Positions 47,133 through 60,521 are shown, counted from the stretch's first letter. The stretch: DNA of 64,000 bases from Margaritifera margaritifera (GCA_029931535.1 JAQPZY010001569.1:1209001-1273000); one strand, 5' to 3'. Notes: a model not told the origin generated them from the letters alone. Numbers and translations are program-made.

Positions 47133-47220
47133 CAAAATGTTTATTGACCGTAAAGGGTTGTGATAATCTCAAAATGTTTATTGACCGTAAAGGGTTGTGA
47201 TAATCTCAAAATATTTATTA
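47133..47220. repeat. 37-bp tandem duplication
   Basis: Two perfect copies of CAAAATGTTTATTGACCGTA + AAGGGTTGTGATAATCT, then a partial third. Confidence 0.93.
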
Positions 47221-47523
47221 ATCTGGCTGTGTCGTTTTTTATTATCTTTAATGTTATAAATAGGTTTATTACAAGATTGAAACAGACGACTAATTAAAAC
47301 AGGTATTTGGATATAAAAAATAATCTTTTGAATATGTTCCTATTATAGTGTATAGGAGGTTAAGTGTGTATAAGAGGTTATGTGATATTTTTTTAATCAC
47401 ATGCATAAATCATAATACATTGTAGTCTGATATGTTTAAATTTGGAGTACGTGATAAGAATCCAGGAGTTAACTGAGAATAAAAGGATTAATCGGCTGTA
47501 CATTTTTTGATATAAGTCGATAA

Positions 47524-47703
47524 TATATACCGTTTTTACTCGTTTATAAGTCTAGTCCAACTCTCCGCAACATGTTGTTTGTTCTACTGATTTCCTAGCA
47601 AGCTGGATGGACTTTGATCTGCCGGCGCATTACGCGACCGCAGATCTGGGTATGTACAGTTTGCAGTTCGACTCAACTTATAAGTGAGTATATACGGGGT
47701 ATG
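47524..47703. mobile_element. MITE-like element with ~38-bp terminal inverted repeats
   Basis: The left end ATATACCGTTTTTACTCGTT + TATAAGTCTAGTCCAAC mirrors the right end (reverse complement ACCCCGTATATACTCACTTA + TAAGTTGAGTCGAAC). The interior is about 100 bp and non-coding. Confidence 0.7.
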
Positions 47704-49769
47704 TACAACAACTGATATGACCATTTCACATTTACACTAACCCCTTCCTGAATCATTATATGTATTACAACCTTTTAATTCTTTCGGCTACTGGCCAGCA
47801 TTTAAATATATCACATTTAACAAGAAAGAGTCTAGTTTGTAGACAAATCTACCAGTGTTCATGAACTGGAATTTGGAATGGTATGAAAATATGTTAAACA
47901 GAGAATGCACATATAAAAACCCATAAACGACAAAACGAAACCTTGCAAATTCTTGAGAAAGACAAGAATTTGATTGATAATAAAAGTCTTAATGACTTAA
48001 AACATTCTGTAAAGCAAACTCGGATCAATAGCAGCGCAAATTATTTTATTATATTTGCATCACTCACATGTAAACGTTGAAAAACTTAGCGATAGGCATT
48101 AACTTCAAATTTTGGTACCATAAAAAGGATATTTTCAATTGTATCATTCACATACTGATAAAATGTTATGAACTTTTAATGTTGTCAGATAAATACATGA
48201 TATACATCCGTGTTTTGTTCTGAGTCGGCAGAAAGAACGAGTTTGATATGTTACAGGGATCAAAAGAGTTCTTTCCACCGACTCTAAACAAAACACGAAT
48301 GCGGTTTTGCATTTATTATATACTCCCTCTTTTACGCTTCCTAACTATTTTTGTCCTAACAGTATGAATGAAATTCAAAACGAATTGAGATTTATGAAAG
48401 TTCGATTCACTGCGTCTAAAAATATCGTCATGCGGACGTCAGAGAAGACATCTAAGTAGTTCCAATCTGCGTGTGCGATACGGAAATACGGGTTGAAACT
48501 CTATCAAAAGCCAAATCAACCATGTAAGATTAAATGGGTATGTAATAAAAAGAAAAGTTGACGTTATAAAAGAAAGAAGCGGCTAAAAATTCTTTAACAA
48601 ACTTTCTGCTGGTCGTAAAAAGTATTAGTTTGCTCCGCCCAAATTGTTTTCGGAGGACACCATTTCGTGTCCACGAAGTAAGCATTTCCGCTAATGGCAT
48701 ACATGGCTACTGAGCAATGAGTAGACATGATAATATGCACAGTTTGAGATAAAAGAAAAAAAATGCAACTGGAATAAGACAACATATTAGGAGAGTAGAA
48801 AATAGAGAATCAACTTTATCATTGATATTCTCTAAAGGGCCAAACCTAACAGTGAAGTGTTATGTATAAGGGTTTACATGTTGCATGACCACGTGCTTTT
48901 GTTAGATGACGTACTCTTTTTTATATGATTTATTAGACCTGGGTATTTTGAATTTGCTTTAATTTCTTGAAGTAAAACAATACTTCCTTATTGGACTGTA
49001 TGGTGTTCTCGGCATTCACGATGTGAAAAGAACATCGCGTCCGATAATATTAGATTGTTTTCCCCCGCTTTACACAGTAGAAAGGTTGACTATAATATGA
49101 GAATAGTGTAACCGACAAGAATGTTCTTTTATTGGTGACATTATACCCCCCTTTCTGCTTAAATAGATTTAGCAAAAATCAATAGTTTACTACAACGTGT
49201 GGATCAGTTATATTCTAGGAACTCTAAACACTTATCAAATTGATCCTCCAGCTCTATAACAATCACGTTTTCATCTTTGAGTAACCACTCGTTGCATCGT
49301 TGTACAAAAAATTGGATGAATCATAACAATGTAATAAAAACGTTTTTATATAAAATCTCTCACATTCAGTATAAACATTGCTTTACCACCATTAGTGACT
49401 CTACAATTTAGAATGCTATGAGTATATTTAACAATACTTAAAAGATGCTTGAATATGTTTTGATTGTTTTGAATGTCTACCCTAGAATCACACACGAATT
49501 AAATACTAGTAGATATTTTGTGACCATCTACATTTTCTTTTCTGTTGATTTGAAAATAAATACCTTGTTGAACGTTCGCTAATTTAAGACCCGATACCAT
49601 GAACTTTGTTATCATGTGTACTTCTCAAATCAAGCTAGAGACAATGCTTGCCAGTGTAAACTATTTTAAGACTGGTTGTGCTAACTTCTGTGTGCGTTCG
49701 ATGTAAACCAAAGAAACACTTTGTAGCCTGTTGAAACTATTGTTTATATTGTCCTACTTTAGTAACCAA
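47704..49769. other. Intergenic, no gene recognised
   Basis: AT-rich. Two oppositely oriented related segments (about 48205-48235 TCCGTGTTTTGTTCTGAGTC and 48268-48302 GACTCTAAACAAAACACGAA) form a short inverted repeat. No coding was seen. Confidence 0.45.
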
Positions 49770-50182
49770 GATTTCTTTTATTACTGACTTGAAAGGACAC
49801 TGCTAGATAACTTTCTTTACTGATTTGAAAGGACACTGCTAGATCACTTTCTTTACTGATTTGAAAGGACACTGCTATATAACTTTCTTTACTGATTTGA
49901 AAGGACACTGCCAGATCACTTTCTTTACTGATTTGAACGGACACTGCTAGATCACTTTTATTACTGATTTGAAAGGACACTGCTAGATCACTTTCTTTAC
50001 TGATTTGAAAGGACACTGCTAGATTACTTTCTTTACTGATTGGAAATGACACTGCTAGATCACTTTTATTACTGATTTGAAAGGACACTGCTAGATCACT
50101 TTCTTTGCTGATTTGAAACGACACTGCTAGATCACTTTCTTTACTGATTTGAAAGGACACTGCTAGATCACTTTTATTACTG
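49770..50182. repeat. 36-bp minisatellite, about 11.5 copies, open on the minus strand
   Basis: The unit is TTTCTTTACTGATTTGAAAG + GACACTGCTAGATCAC. The period is divisible by three. The minus strand is open for 133 codons as a 12-residue repeat, LAVSFQISKESD with NKSD variants. There is no ATG, the upstream codon context runs into a stop (TGA) just before the array, and no good acceptor was found, so coding is not supported. Confidence 0.92.
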
Positions 50183-51239
50183 TTTGTGCAGTTTCAAAAC
50201 ACCCTTAAAGCTCATTCAGACGGAATAAAGTATAACCTTCCCCAAAATTGTAGTGGCTGTTATGTCAATGATTATGTCCCTAATGATTTTCTCATTAAAG
50301 AAAGCAGTTCCATTTATGTGTTTGATATTAACTAACTGCGCAATTGGAGACAAATGTTTTCAAGGCCATAAACTTGGTTACGACTCTCTATCCATTCAGG
50401 CCATAAACTTGGTTACCACTCTCTATCCATTCAGAAGTTTTTGCAAGTTATGAGAAATCTAAAGAGCATGAGTATATGCTAGACAATTATCTGTTAGCAT
50501 CTGAAAGTCACGTGCCATTCTAAAGTTCTTTACATTCACTGCATAGCTTTAGTACCAGTCTTATCTGCATTAACTGCTCCTGGTTAGGACTTTCTCAGTT
50601 TATTGTTTATGATACCTTGTTTGATCCTATTTGTCACAAGCGAAATTGATAACAATACATCTTTGCTTGTATGAAAGTGTCGTAGTCATTGCAATTGAAA
50701 AGATCATCGCTTCCTTAGGATATTAGCATGGTGATGTATTTCACAAGCATTCTACCCAAAGTATTTACAACAGAGTTATTAGCGCCAACTTTCACATCAA
50801 ACAACACGAAACAACTTCCTGGTACAAATCATGATAGTTGGACTTAGCTATGGGTATACAACCTAATAAACTTTGTTCGGATTTAATGTTGTACATGGTG
50901 TATTTGATACACCGATGTGTTGGATTGAGGTATCTAACTTATTATAATATTTGTGTCTGCTTTATGAAAGTTTGTATTTACCTATGGTGCCATTTATTGC
51001 GCTGAGAAAGCTTTTCTATTTATCGCATACAAAAACGACAAATGGATTTAACGATATTAACACACATCACACGCGCAACGAATTTGTTCTCGTATTTTGT
51101 TTGATCATTAAAATTTGATAGAAATGATTAAGATTAGGTTGTCTATGTTTTAAGATTTTTTATTTATGTTCTGGGTGAACTGATGTGTCAGGGTGTGTAA
51201 AAGGGTATAGACCAAAGGATTGTTTCAGATTGTTAAACT
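50183..51239. other. Intergenic with a 35-bp duplication
   Basis: GGCCATAAACTTGGTTACGA + CTCTCTATCCATTCA is duplicated at about 50364-50432. Nothing else was recognised. Confidence 0.5.
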
Positions 51240-52048
51240 CTGATTCACCAAACCTTATCATCTCTTTCTTCCAAATAATCCAGTGTATTTGCCTGTTTTT
51301 ATTGAACACTGCAGTTTACTCTGTGATTTTTTTAAAAATATGTCATGTCTAATCTGTTCTTCATCAGCATTAGGATCAAATAGCTTGAACAAATAGTTCC
51401 TTCCTTGTACATTCCATACCGATAGCTATTACTCCTCCAATAATTACTCCTGCTGCTGCTTTGTATATGTTGGCAAAAGCTTCGCTATTTAAGAGTAGCA
51501 AACTTTTATACTACTGCTGGGTTTTATTTCACATCGTGACTGAATAGTTAGTTCATTCTTGTTTCTCAATCCAATAATTAAATATTGTTCTCTTCTACAC
51601 GATTCTTTTACACTGTCAAGATCGTCACCTCCGGTCATTTATAACGCCTAATTAGTAAGAAACACGTTGATTTCTTATCTCAAATCCAGTGTAAAAATCA
51701 ATATAAAAGCTCCATAATACTCAGGATTAATATAGACGTTGATAAAAAATGTGTATAGGCCTTACATTTTTTATGAAAATCTTGATCTACTAGCATGAAT
51801 TCAACAATACGTGAAGGAGCATTGTCAAATCCATAAGTGTTAACTAATTTCCTGGGGTAAATGTCAGTTTCATAAAGGTCAACCTCCAAAAACTCTACTA
51901 TAGATTCGAATCTAATATCCGTTTCTGTCTGTATAACAACTGAAATTATTTCAATTGAATTCACACTTAAATCAGTTCCACCTGGGTACTCCTTATTAAT
52001 AAGAAAATTGCAAAGCAATATACTACCAGACATTAGTGCAGTTTTTTC
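51240..52048 (-). pseudogene. Decayed coding block, unknown family
   Basis: The minus strand is open from 52048 to 51698. It encodes a balanced, protein-like sequence (KTALMSGSILLCNFLINKEY, then DLSVNSIEIISVVIQTETDI, FESIVEFLEVDLYETDIYPR and APSRIVEFMLVDQDFHKK). An AG lies just before 52048 and a donor-like GTAAGG follows at 51765-51760. Lower down, after a stop-rich stretch, are AAAGVIIGGVIAIGMECTRK (about 51480-51410) and, in a shifted frame, FDPNADEEQIRHDIFLKKSQ (about 51390-51320), ending GKYTGLFGRKR then a stop near 51258. Either a real exon of an unrecognised gene plus noise, or a decayed multi-gene element. Confidence 0.45.
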
Positions 52049-53069
52049 CTGAAATTCATTTTTGTTAATATCGTTTTAAAATATAAATAAAAGTATCCAT
52101 ACAAACACTTAATGCAATACTCTTTAAGCACATTTCGTGTTCATTTCAGTTTTGAATGTCTTTATGGTTTCGTTTATTTCGGTTTTATGTTTATCAGTTG
52201 TACCACTTAATGCAAGAGTCTTTTATTTATTTCTGTTTCGAATGCATATATATATTGTTATGTATATTGAATTTATAATATGTGTCCATGAGGTAAGTTG
52301 TACTTTAGTCATTTTGTAAACAACATATTTACTGCATTTGAGTTCAAGGTCGGTCTTGTTTACATAGCATTAAACAATTAGATTGGAATTTTCAATCTGA
52401 TATGTGAGAAACGTCAGATGTGCACAGGAAATTTCCATTAGAGTTACTCATATTCTAGAATATTCTGTCAGGTGACTTATCCTTATATTTATACAGGTTT
52501 GGTAAACAAGATTTCATTCCTATACTAAACTTCATATTATTAAGATCAGTCTATTAGGAAATTTATTTTAGTAATATTCAGAGAGAAGAATTATTTATTT
52601 TAAATATATATTGGAGTTACCAAAAGTGTTCATTCTCATATTGGACTAATATTTGACATTGGGATTTATGTGAAATCATTTAAAGATATTCTGGATTACA
52701 TCATTCAGGCGCATCAGAACGTTCAAGACTACTAGCACATCAGGACATTCAAGGCTACTGGAATTCATTCGGAATATTCTATATTTAGGACTTGTGATTA
52801 GGACACTTAGGATTATTGATATTTGGATTTTAAGTCACGTTATTGTAAGTGTCTTTTTGAATTTTCACTTCACTTGTCAAGAAATAAATTGCTTGTCGAT
52901 TTTACTTACACCGTTTGCTCCACTTTCTTTCTGTTACATTATTTTAAGACTAGAGTCCATTGTAAACTTTTGTTCCAGATCAATTTAAATCTTTTTTTTT
53001 TCCTTTCATCTTTTTGTATAATTCGTTAATTCGTTAATACTACCTTGTACGACACCAATGTTATTAATT
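52049..53069. other. Intergenic, no gene recognised
   Basis: AT-rich sequence, low information. Confidence 0.45.
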
Positions 53070-53202
53070 ATCGATCAACATACTCGGTTTTATCTGTTCT
53101 ATATCGATCAACATAATTATTTTTATCTGTTCTATATCTATCAACATACTCGGTTTTATCTGTTCTATATCTATCAACATACTCAGTTTTATCTGTTCTA
53201 TG
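53070..53202. repeat. 33-bp tandem repeat, 4 copies
   Basis: The unit ATCGATCAACATACTCGGTT + TTATCTGTTCTAT occurs four times. On the minus strand it reads as an 11-residue repeat (EYVDRYRTDKT), open because 33 is divisible by three. Confidence 0.93.
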
Positions 53203-53330
53203 CTCTTCAACATTAACATATAACTCGGTGTAAAATTCAGCAATCGTTTTGATCTTATGACTCAAAGCTGCAATATATCAATAGTAAGTTGTCATCATAG
53301 CTAGTATTACAAACCCTTTTAATATTACAT

Positions 53331-53413
53331 GTTTGATCTGGTGTGCGAAACAGCTGTTCAATCTGGTGTGCGATACAGCTGTTCAATCTGGTGTGCGATA
53401 CAGCCGTTCAATC
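53331..53413. repeat. 25-bp tandem repeat, 3 copies
   Basis: GTTCAATCTGGTGTGCGATACAGCT is repeated three times with few changes. Confidence 0.93.
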
Positions 53414-53619
53414 AGTATCGTTCACTCAGCCTGAAACTACTTTTACCACTTGAAATATTCAATAATAGTCGACGTAAAATATCGGAAATTATTTATTGCC
53501 TGACATTTTTAAGTATTGTGCTTAATTTTTAAAAAAATGTCTGCAGACTTTTTAATAAAAATGCAGTCATGCGTTTTGTTGGGTACAATGCATCTGTGTC
53601 TGTCATCTGCCAGTACCGC

Positions 53620-54195
53620 CGCCTATGAATAATGTCCGAATTTGCGGCGGGGGCCACAAGAGGAAGTACTGAAAGTAGCGACGAGGAGTTTTATGGGTAT
53701 TTCATGGTACCTACAGCCTAGAAATTAGAGTTAGCTGAGGTTGACAACATTATAAATTGAAATCGATAATGAAAACCGTGTGTGAAAACTCTGAAATAAC
53801 GGGGGAAAAAACCCACATCGTTCGAAAAACTTAATGACGACACTCTTCCATAACGGTGTTGATCCTACCAAAATTATTACATTATTTAGACATACAAATG
53901 TAAACAGTATGAATAACTATGCAATCGCTTTCATTGGAAAGCAGAAACTCATTTGTAAACTTCTGAACTGTACACCTGTTGATCCCATTCCCAGTTGCAG
54001 TCCTGATGACACAACGTAAATGATCTAAAATGCGTACACCAGTCAGAAAACCATTTCAAACTTCAGAGTTTCAAAATATGGTCTCAGGAATTTGTATGGA
54101 GCAAGTATAAGTGGAGGAACTTTCGATTTGTCTTTTAATATTACTGGGGATTCAATTTCGTTGATTAAATCTGAGGATAAAATGTATAAACATTT
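53620..54195 (+). pseudogene. C-terminal remnant of a Crypton-like tyrosine recombinase (DUF3504 type)
   Basis: The + strand has CENSEITGEKTHIVRKT, then TLFHNGVDPTKIITLFRHTN and VNSMNNYAIA. This is the H-x-x-(R) ... N-Y pattern at the end of Crypton-derived tyrosine recombinases (typically GHKNVQSINNYS). After a stop it continues with NLYGASISGGTFDLSFNI (about 54090-54150), matching the short beta-hairpin tail often following that domain in such invertebrate proteins. Frameshifts separate the parts and the N-terminal catalytic Arg region is missing. Confidence 0.6.
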
Positions 54196-54889
54196 GCAAC
54201 ATAGACGTAGCAGCTCCATTGACTCTTATTGAAATTTAAAACAATTACATTTTGTTAAAATGTTGTTGAGACTTTTTTTGAACCACCATTATGGCACAAG
54301 GAGGGTGTTGTATTTTGTTTACACTTTAAATTCTTGCGACTTTTCTAGTAGAAGAAAAGAAAAGAAAACATAACACTCTCGTTTAGAATTTTCTTGTTTA
54401 AAAGATACTCAAATCATTAAATAAAATCTAGTCCGCATGTTAGAAAAGAAACTGGATTTTTGTTAAAAAAAAGTGCTTAAATTGTCACTTTAAAGTTCAA
54501 TGCATTAATAATTTCTTGTCATTAAAACATAAAAATACAGAGTTTGAAAGTACCGTAAATGAATGAGCTTTCTGTATAATTGAATGTGTTTAATAACTGT
54601 TATTCTATTAAATTTGCCCTGAAATTTGCTTGGAAGTGCAGTTTGCATGTGTGTTCAGTAAGTAGCGTACGAAAAGGGCGTCATAACGTGCATTACGTCA
54701 TCCGATCCCTGCTTATGTCAAACTACTACAGAAAGTACACTATGATCCAGCACTCTCAATTCTTATACTAAGTATGCTAGTATGTATGGCTAAGTACGTT
54801 TAAATTATACACTACTATTGATATACTTTGTTTCCATGGTAACATAAAAAACTATTAAATGCAGAACATTATAAGTATTTAAGGCACAT
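54196..54889. other. Intergenic, no gene recognised
   Basis: AT-rich sequence. Confidence 0.45.
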
Positions 54890-55015
54890 CTAAGTTTGGC
54901 TGAACTACCCTCAACGGTTTGAGAGTTATGTTCGGGAATCGAAAACGTTTACGAACAGACAGAGAGACGGACATAGTGATATCTAAATCCTCCGTTTTAC
55001 ATACCAGGGTGATAA
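54890..55015. repeat. Scrap of the interspersed repeat seen at 55.9-57.2 kb
   Basis: Shares GAGTTATG-T-GGAAACGAAAA and GGACATAGTGAT..TA.ATCCTCC with the end of the repeat near 57050-57170. Confidence 0.5.
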
Positions 55016-55254
55016 AAGTATTATGTTCTTCCAATCCTGCTTTAATAGCTTTTTTATTGGCATATGGTACATGCAAGTGTTCAACGTTTACACTAATCGT
55101 GGTTGATCGATGGCAAATGTTTCAATGGAAAATTGAACTTGCCCATGCCACCAGGAACGGCACCTGTCGCGTAGCTCTTATGCACTAGCGCCATAACCGT
55201 CTCGGACATGCGCTCATCCCCATGAAATGATGGAATAAAGTTGATGGTAAGGAC

Positions 55255-55257
<3 letters not shown>

Positions 55258-55316
<59 letters not shown>
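55258..55316. repeat. (GT)n microsatellite
   Basis: About 29 GT units. Confidence 0.98.
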
Positions 55317-55319
<3 letters not shown>

Positions 55320-55544
55320 ATTATATGACACACATTAATCTTTGCAATACATCGGATCTTTGCAGATTCACGCTGCTATTAGCAGTTTGTATAAGTATAC
55401 AGACGATAACAGCTACGGTGCACAAAATGTAAAGTCCTTCGGTTCAAGTTTCTTAACTATGGAAAGATTTGTGACCAGGGGAGTGTGGAAGGACTATGGC
55501 TCCAACAAAGTCCTAGGTACAACATCATTGTGAACATTTCTTTA

Positions 55545-55800
55545 TTAGTTGTTGGTTGGTTGTTATGGGTTTAACGCCATTTCTCAGCACATGATAGGCT
55601 ATACATGGCGGCCAGTATATTTGGTGGACGAAGAACCCGAGAAAACCCCGGGAAGAACCACCGATCCACGGGAAGCTACTGGCAAGCTTTCTCACATACC
55701 CACGTTGGCCGAGCCCTAGACTCGAACCCACGCGGACAGAGGTGAGATGTCAGTGATCTGTAAAGGCGAGCGCCTTAGACCACTCGGCCACCCGGGGCCC
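55545..55800 (-). mobile_element. tRNA-derived SINE, minus strand
   Basis: Minus strand: the head begins CCGGGTGGCCGAGTGGTCTA with an A-box, and has a B-box GGGTTCGAGTC about 60 bases on, as in a Leu/Ser-type tRNA with a long variable arm. The body ends in AATGGCGTTAAACCCATAAC and a CAAC-type tail (55575-55545). The acceptor stem does not pair, so it is a SINE, not a tRNA gene. Confidence 0.82.
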
Positions 55801-55899
55801 CTTTATTAGTAAGAAACTCTATCGACTGGGTGGTGGATATTAAGATGGATGAAGAAAAGGACGAAAAACGTTAAAAATAATAAAACGGGAGAATAATTG

Positions 55900-57170
55900 T
55901 GCATAGACAGATACACATATACACCACTAGTCTAAAATATGTAACAAAATTTCATAGAGATATCTGTAAGGATTTCGGGGCTTAGCCAGGAAACGAAAGT
56001 GTGGATAATGGATGTATGGGTGGATGGATGGACTGACAAAAGAAAAAACATTTAAAATATTGAAACTGAAGAATTGAGAATTGAGCAAAGCCATATCTAT
56101 GCTACTAGTCTAGTGTATGCACCAAGTTTCACAGAGATATATTTAACGGGTTTTGAGTTCTGCTTTGGAAACGAAAGTGTGACGGACGTATGGATGTACC
56201 AACGAAAGAAAACGTTACAAATACTGAAACTGAAGAATTGTGAATAGCAAAAAGGCACACCTACAACACTGCAAGAATATTGTAACACGCAAGGGGGTCT
56301 CACTACCGAGGGAATCAAACAACTACTGCGTGAGTCTGGCTTAATGTCCATGTTTCCTCTATTTCCAAGGACTTTAAGACAGCAGTCGTTGTTGGCCGAA
56401 GGCTTCTTAAACGCGGAAATAATACAAATAATTTCACCTAATCACCAAATGACCACACAACTCTAATTTCACACTTGCATAGGGTTTCTTGCTTCGCATT
56501 TGTATGACCCATCAGTAAGCCTTTCCAAGCCGAAGATTGGTACTTAACGCCATGCACCATAAAGCATGACCTAAACACCTAATACAAAGAATTAATCCTA
56601 TTTCAAATTACTAAACACTTATACATTAGAATATCTCTAGAATTCTTTATTTTAGGAAATTAGAGAGAGTCCATTTTACGAAACTAATCCATGCTACCAT
56701 AAAGTCTCGCGAATACTGTAAATTATGACGTCTGCGTCTGGAAATTGATTATTTACTCAAACATATCTTCCCAACACCGACTCTAACAAAGCTATAAACA
56801 GAGACGTAAATATAAATAGCACAAACTCCCGGTGTTTGTTACAATATGTGTACCAAGTTTTAAAGAGATATTTTAAACAGGTTTGGAGTTTTGCACAGGA
56901 AACGAGAGTGTGGATAATGGTTTAGTGGAGGCAAACGAACAAAACATTCAAAATATTGAAACCGAAAAATTGTGAATAGTAAAAAAACATGTCTGGACCT
57001 CTAGTTAAATATGTGTACCAAGTTTTATAGAGATGTTTAACGATCTGAGTTATGCTCTGGAAACGAAAATGTTTACGATGGACAAAGAGAGGAATGGATT
57101 AAGGACAAGCAAACGGACATAGCGATAGCTATATCCTCCCCTCCATCCGTATTACATATCCGGAGGATAA
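55900..57170. repeat. Interspersed repeat with ~170-190-bp internal units
   Basis: Units at about 55930-56090, 56100-56250, 56840-56990 and 57005-57150 share TGTGTACCAAGTTTTATAGA, GAGTT-TGCTCTGGAAACGAA, GTGTGGATAATGG and AAATATTGAAACTGAAGAAT. The end has GGACATAGCGATAGCTATAT + CCTCC. Segment 56260-56830 is not part of the units and may be an insertion. Confidence 0.75.
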
Positions 57171-57175
57171 GGAAA

Positions 57176-57419
57176 AGGAAGAATTCCGCAGTATCGACAA
57201 GAGAAAATGAATAATTCCGCAGTATCGACAAGAGAAAAGGAATAATTCCGCAGTATCGACAAGAGAAAAGGAATAATTCCGCAGTATCGACAAGAGAAAA
57301 GGAATAATTCCGCAGTATCGACAAGAGAAAAGGAATGATTCCGCAGTATCGACAAGAGAAAAGGAATAATTCCGCAGTATCGACAAGAGAAAAGGAAGAA
57401 TTGTGTAGTATCGACAAAA
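57176..57419. repeat. 31-bp minisatellite, about 8 copies
   Basis: The unit AGGAATAATTCCGCAGTATC + GACAAGAGAAA is nearly perfect. The period is not divisible by three; the apparent minus-strand proteins are frame-cycling artefacts. Confidence 0.95.
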
Positions 57420-58102
57420 TTCTTGCATATTCATATCTTCATGGAATTTAAGTGAAATCTGCCTTAAAGAAGATACCTTCATAAAAAGGAAACCTACTAA
57501 TAAAGGATAACAGCTGTGAGTTTCTTTTCCTAATTTCACATTATTATATAATTTCTATAAAAAGGACACATGTAAAATTGCATTGGACCTTGCGTCTTCT
57601 TCATACACAGCAGATATAGATTTCACTGAAATAAGCAATCTATCTATCTATCTATCAATCTAAGTCTTTATTCGGCCATTCTTTTCGTCGATTTTGAAAG
57701 TTTTGAGACTTGCCTCGTTAACCAATCAAACAATTACAAAAGCTACCAAAACCCCAAGCAAACAGGACAGAAAATCTCAAAGGTAAAAAGGCTCAAACGA
57801 TCAAAAAAGTATAAAATGCACACAGTCAGTACCTGAGGCCACGTTAACACTACGTGAATTTGTAATTTGGTGAGTGTAGGTACCCATGATTGAATGATTG
57901 AATTATGATTCAACAAGTGGTGGGTTTGAATACATGCGTTGCTAATGTTGTTTTTGTCCCATCTCCTATTAAAAAAAGGAGAAAATCAATCACCCTAGGT
58001 TCCTCGCATGGGTGAATGTAAAAATGAACAGAGATTTATGAAACATGAAAACTCGAAATCACCCTCTCTCTCAAAAGAAAGAAGCTTAATCTGCCTACCA
58101 TG
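57420..58102. other. Intergenic, no gene recognised
   Basis: Contains a short (ATCT)n run near 57637-57660. Nothing else seen. Confidence 0.5.
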
Positions 58103-59102
<1,000 letters not shown>

Positions 59103-59290
59103 ATTCATTTCAAAAACTTGTTAGCAAGCCGGACTCGCGACTGAAAGGGTGCGGGTTCGAATCCTACCATTATATCAGCCAGGGTTGGTGACCGTGCAGT
59201 GTTCTTGAGGAAGGAACTTGACACTAAATAACCTACTTGTGTTGTTGTGCCGTAAAACACCAAACCAAATCCTAACCTAACCTATCCAGG
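59103..59290 (+). mobile_element. tRNA-derived SINE
   Basis: The head has a weak A-box region (TTGTTAGCAAGCCGGACTCG) and a clear B-box GGGTTCGAATCC at about 59151-59162. The body includes TGCAGTGTTCTTGAGGAAGG + AACTTGACACTAA, then the tail CCGTAAAACACCAAACCAAA. The tail resembles the GCGTTAAAC-CC tail of the minus-strand SINE at 55.5 kb. Confidence 0.75.
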
Positions 59291-60454
59291 TCCTGTATTC
59301 TTGAGACGTCTTGAGTATGAAAGTCTAACTCAAGCGCAAAGTCCAGACGTTTTGACACTCTTTAGCACTGCTTAGCCTGGTTCCCGGCCCGTATGTAGCT
59401 ACCGCACATATATGGGCCAGGTACGACCAAATCCACTATTTCAAAATGGTGGCAGACTGGTTTACGTCTCTTTTTCATAATGCTGAAATGTGAATATTAA
59501 GCCATGAGAACCTTTACAATATGGTGCGCTTGTTACTTGTGAAAGACGTTTCGAGCTCACGTTTGTTCATACGGTCTCAATAAAAATTAAATTTAGGTTG
59601 CCCATTTTTAAAATTTATGAATCATAAAAACTAAGCATTCATTTAATACATAAAATGGTCACATTGGACCAATGGTGTAAAGTGGGCAGCATCTTATGTG
59701 ACAACGTTGCTTCATTTGTCAACGATCTGCGTACTAAGTTAGTGTGTGGACGGAGTTATATTATTATAACTTTTGCATATTTATACATATATTGAGTGTC
59801 TTTAGCAATTTAGTGACTAGGTTTAGAGCAACTATGACTATATCTTCAAACCACGTGCTATATTCGGATAATTACACGAGCTCAAGACATGGCTAAATGG
59901 TACCTTTTGATACCCGTTTCCAATATTGTATTGTGAATTCGTTATGTATTTGTTCCAGAGAAGCTATACAGTCTTGCCCAAATGAAAGCACTTAAAGTAT
60001 ATTCATTTTTCATTTAATTTAGTGTACAAATTTATAAGCTTTAATCAGTGCCCAAGAATAGGCAGCAATTTACCACAAATTACCCCCACCCACCTTGAAC
60101 TGTCCTGTGAATTCAATCCATGTTTCCAGTTACCTGCGTTCAACACATTCATGATTAATTTCATTTAAATAAATCACACTTTTCAGCTGTTATTTTCATA
60201 CCTATGACATTAGCTTTTATTTAATGTGTGTGAGTGGACATAACATTATATTGAAAAGAAACCTCTCTATGACCACTCGGTACTTTGAGATCATCATGTG
60301 TTGGGATACATGTATTCAATCCAGTCATGCCCAACTGTATTCAGTAAAAGTACCGTTATCTGTCATTCTGTCCCACTCATTAGGTATTGTAAGTCCCACT
60401 CATCCATTATTTCCTTTTAATATCTTTTTTGTTTTCAAATATAGATTCAACCCA
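59291..60454. other. Intergenic, no gene recognised
   Basis: AT-rich sequence, no coding recognised. Confidence 0.45.
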
Positions 60455-60521
60455 GTAATAGGGATATTTAGTTATAGGGATATTTAATTATAGGGATATT
60501 TAGTTATAGGGATAATTAGTT
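60455..60521. repeat. ~16-bp tandem repeat, about 4 copies
   Basis: TTATAGGGATATTTAG repeated with small changes. Confidence 0.88.

Noticed and set aside
49759..50160. 133-codon minus-strand frame as a protein gene
   Set aside because: It consists only of a 36-bp tandem repeat, has no ATG, meets a stop immediately upstream and has no convincing splice acceptor.
55730..55800. Possible tRNA-Leu/Ser gene on the minus strand
   Set aside because: A and B boxes are present but the acceptor stem does not close and SINE body and tail follow.
57073..57539. Overlapping minus-strand frames of 67-136 codons with SILRNYSFSLVDTAELFLF-like repeats
   Set aside because: The 31-bp period makes all three frames open and rotates the peptide through them; this is a minisatellite artefact.
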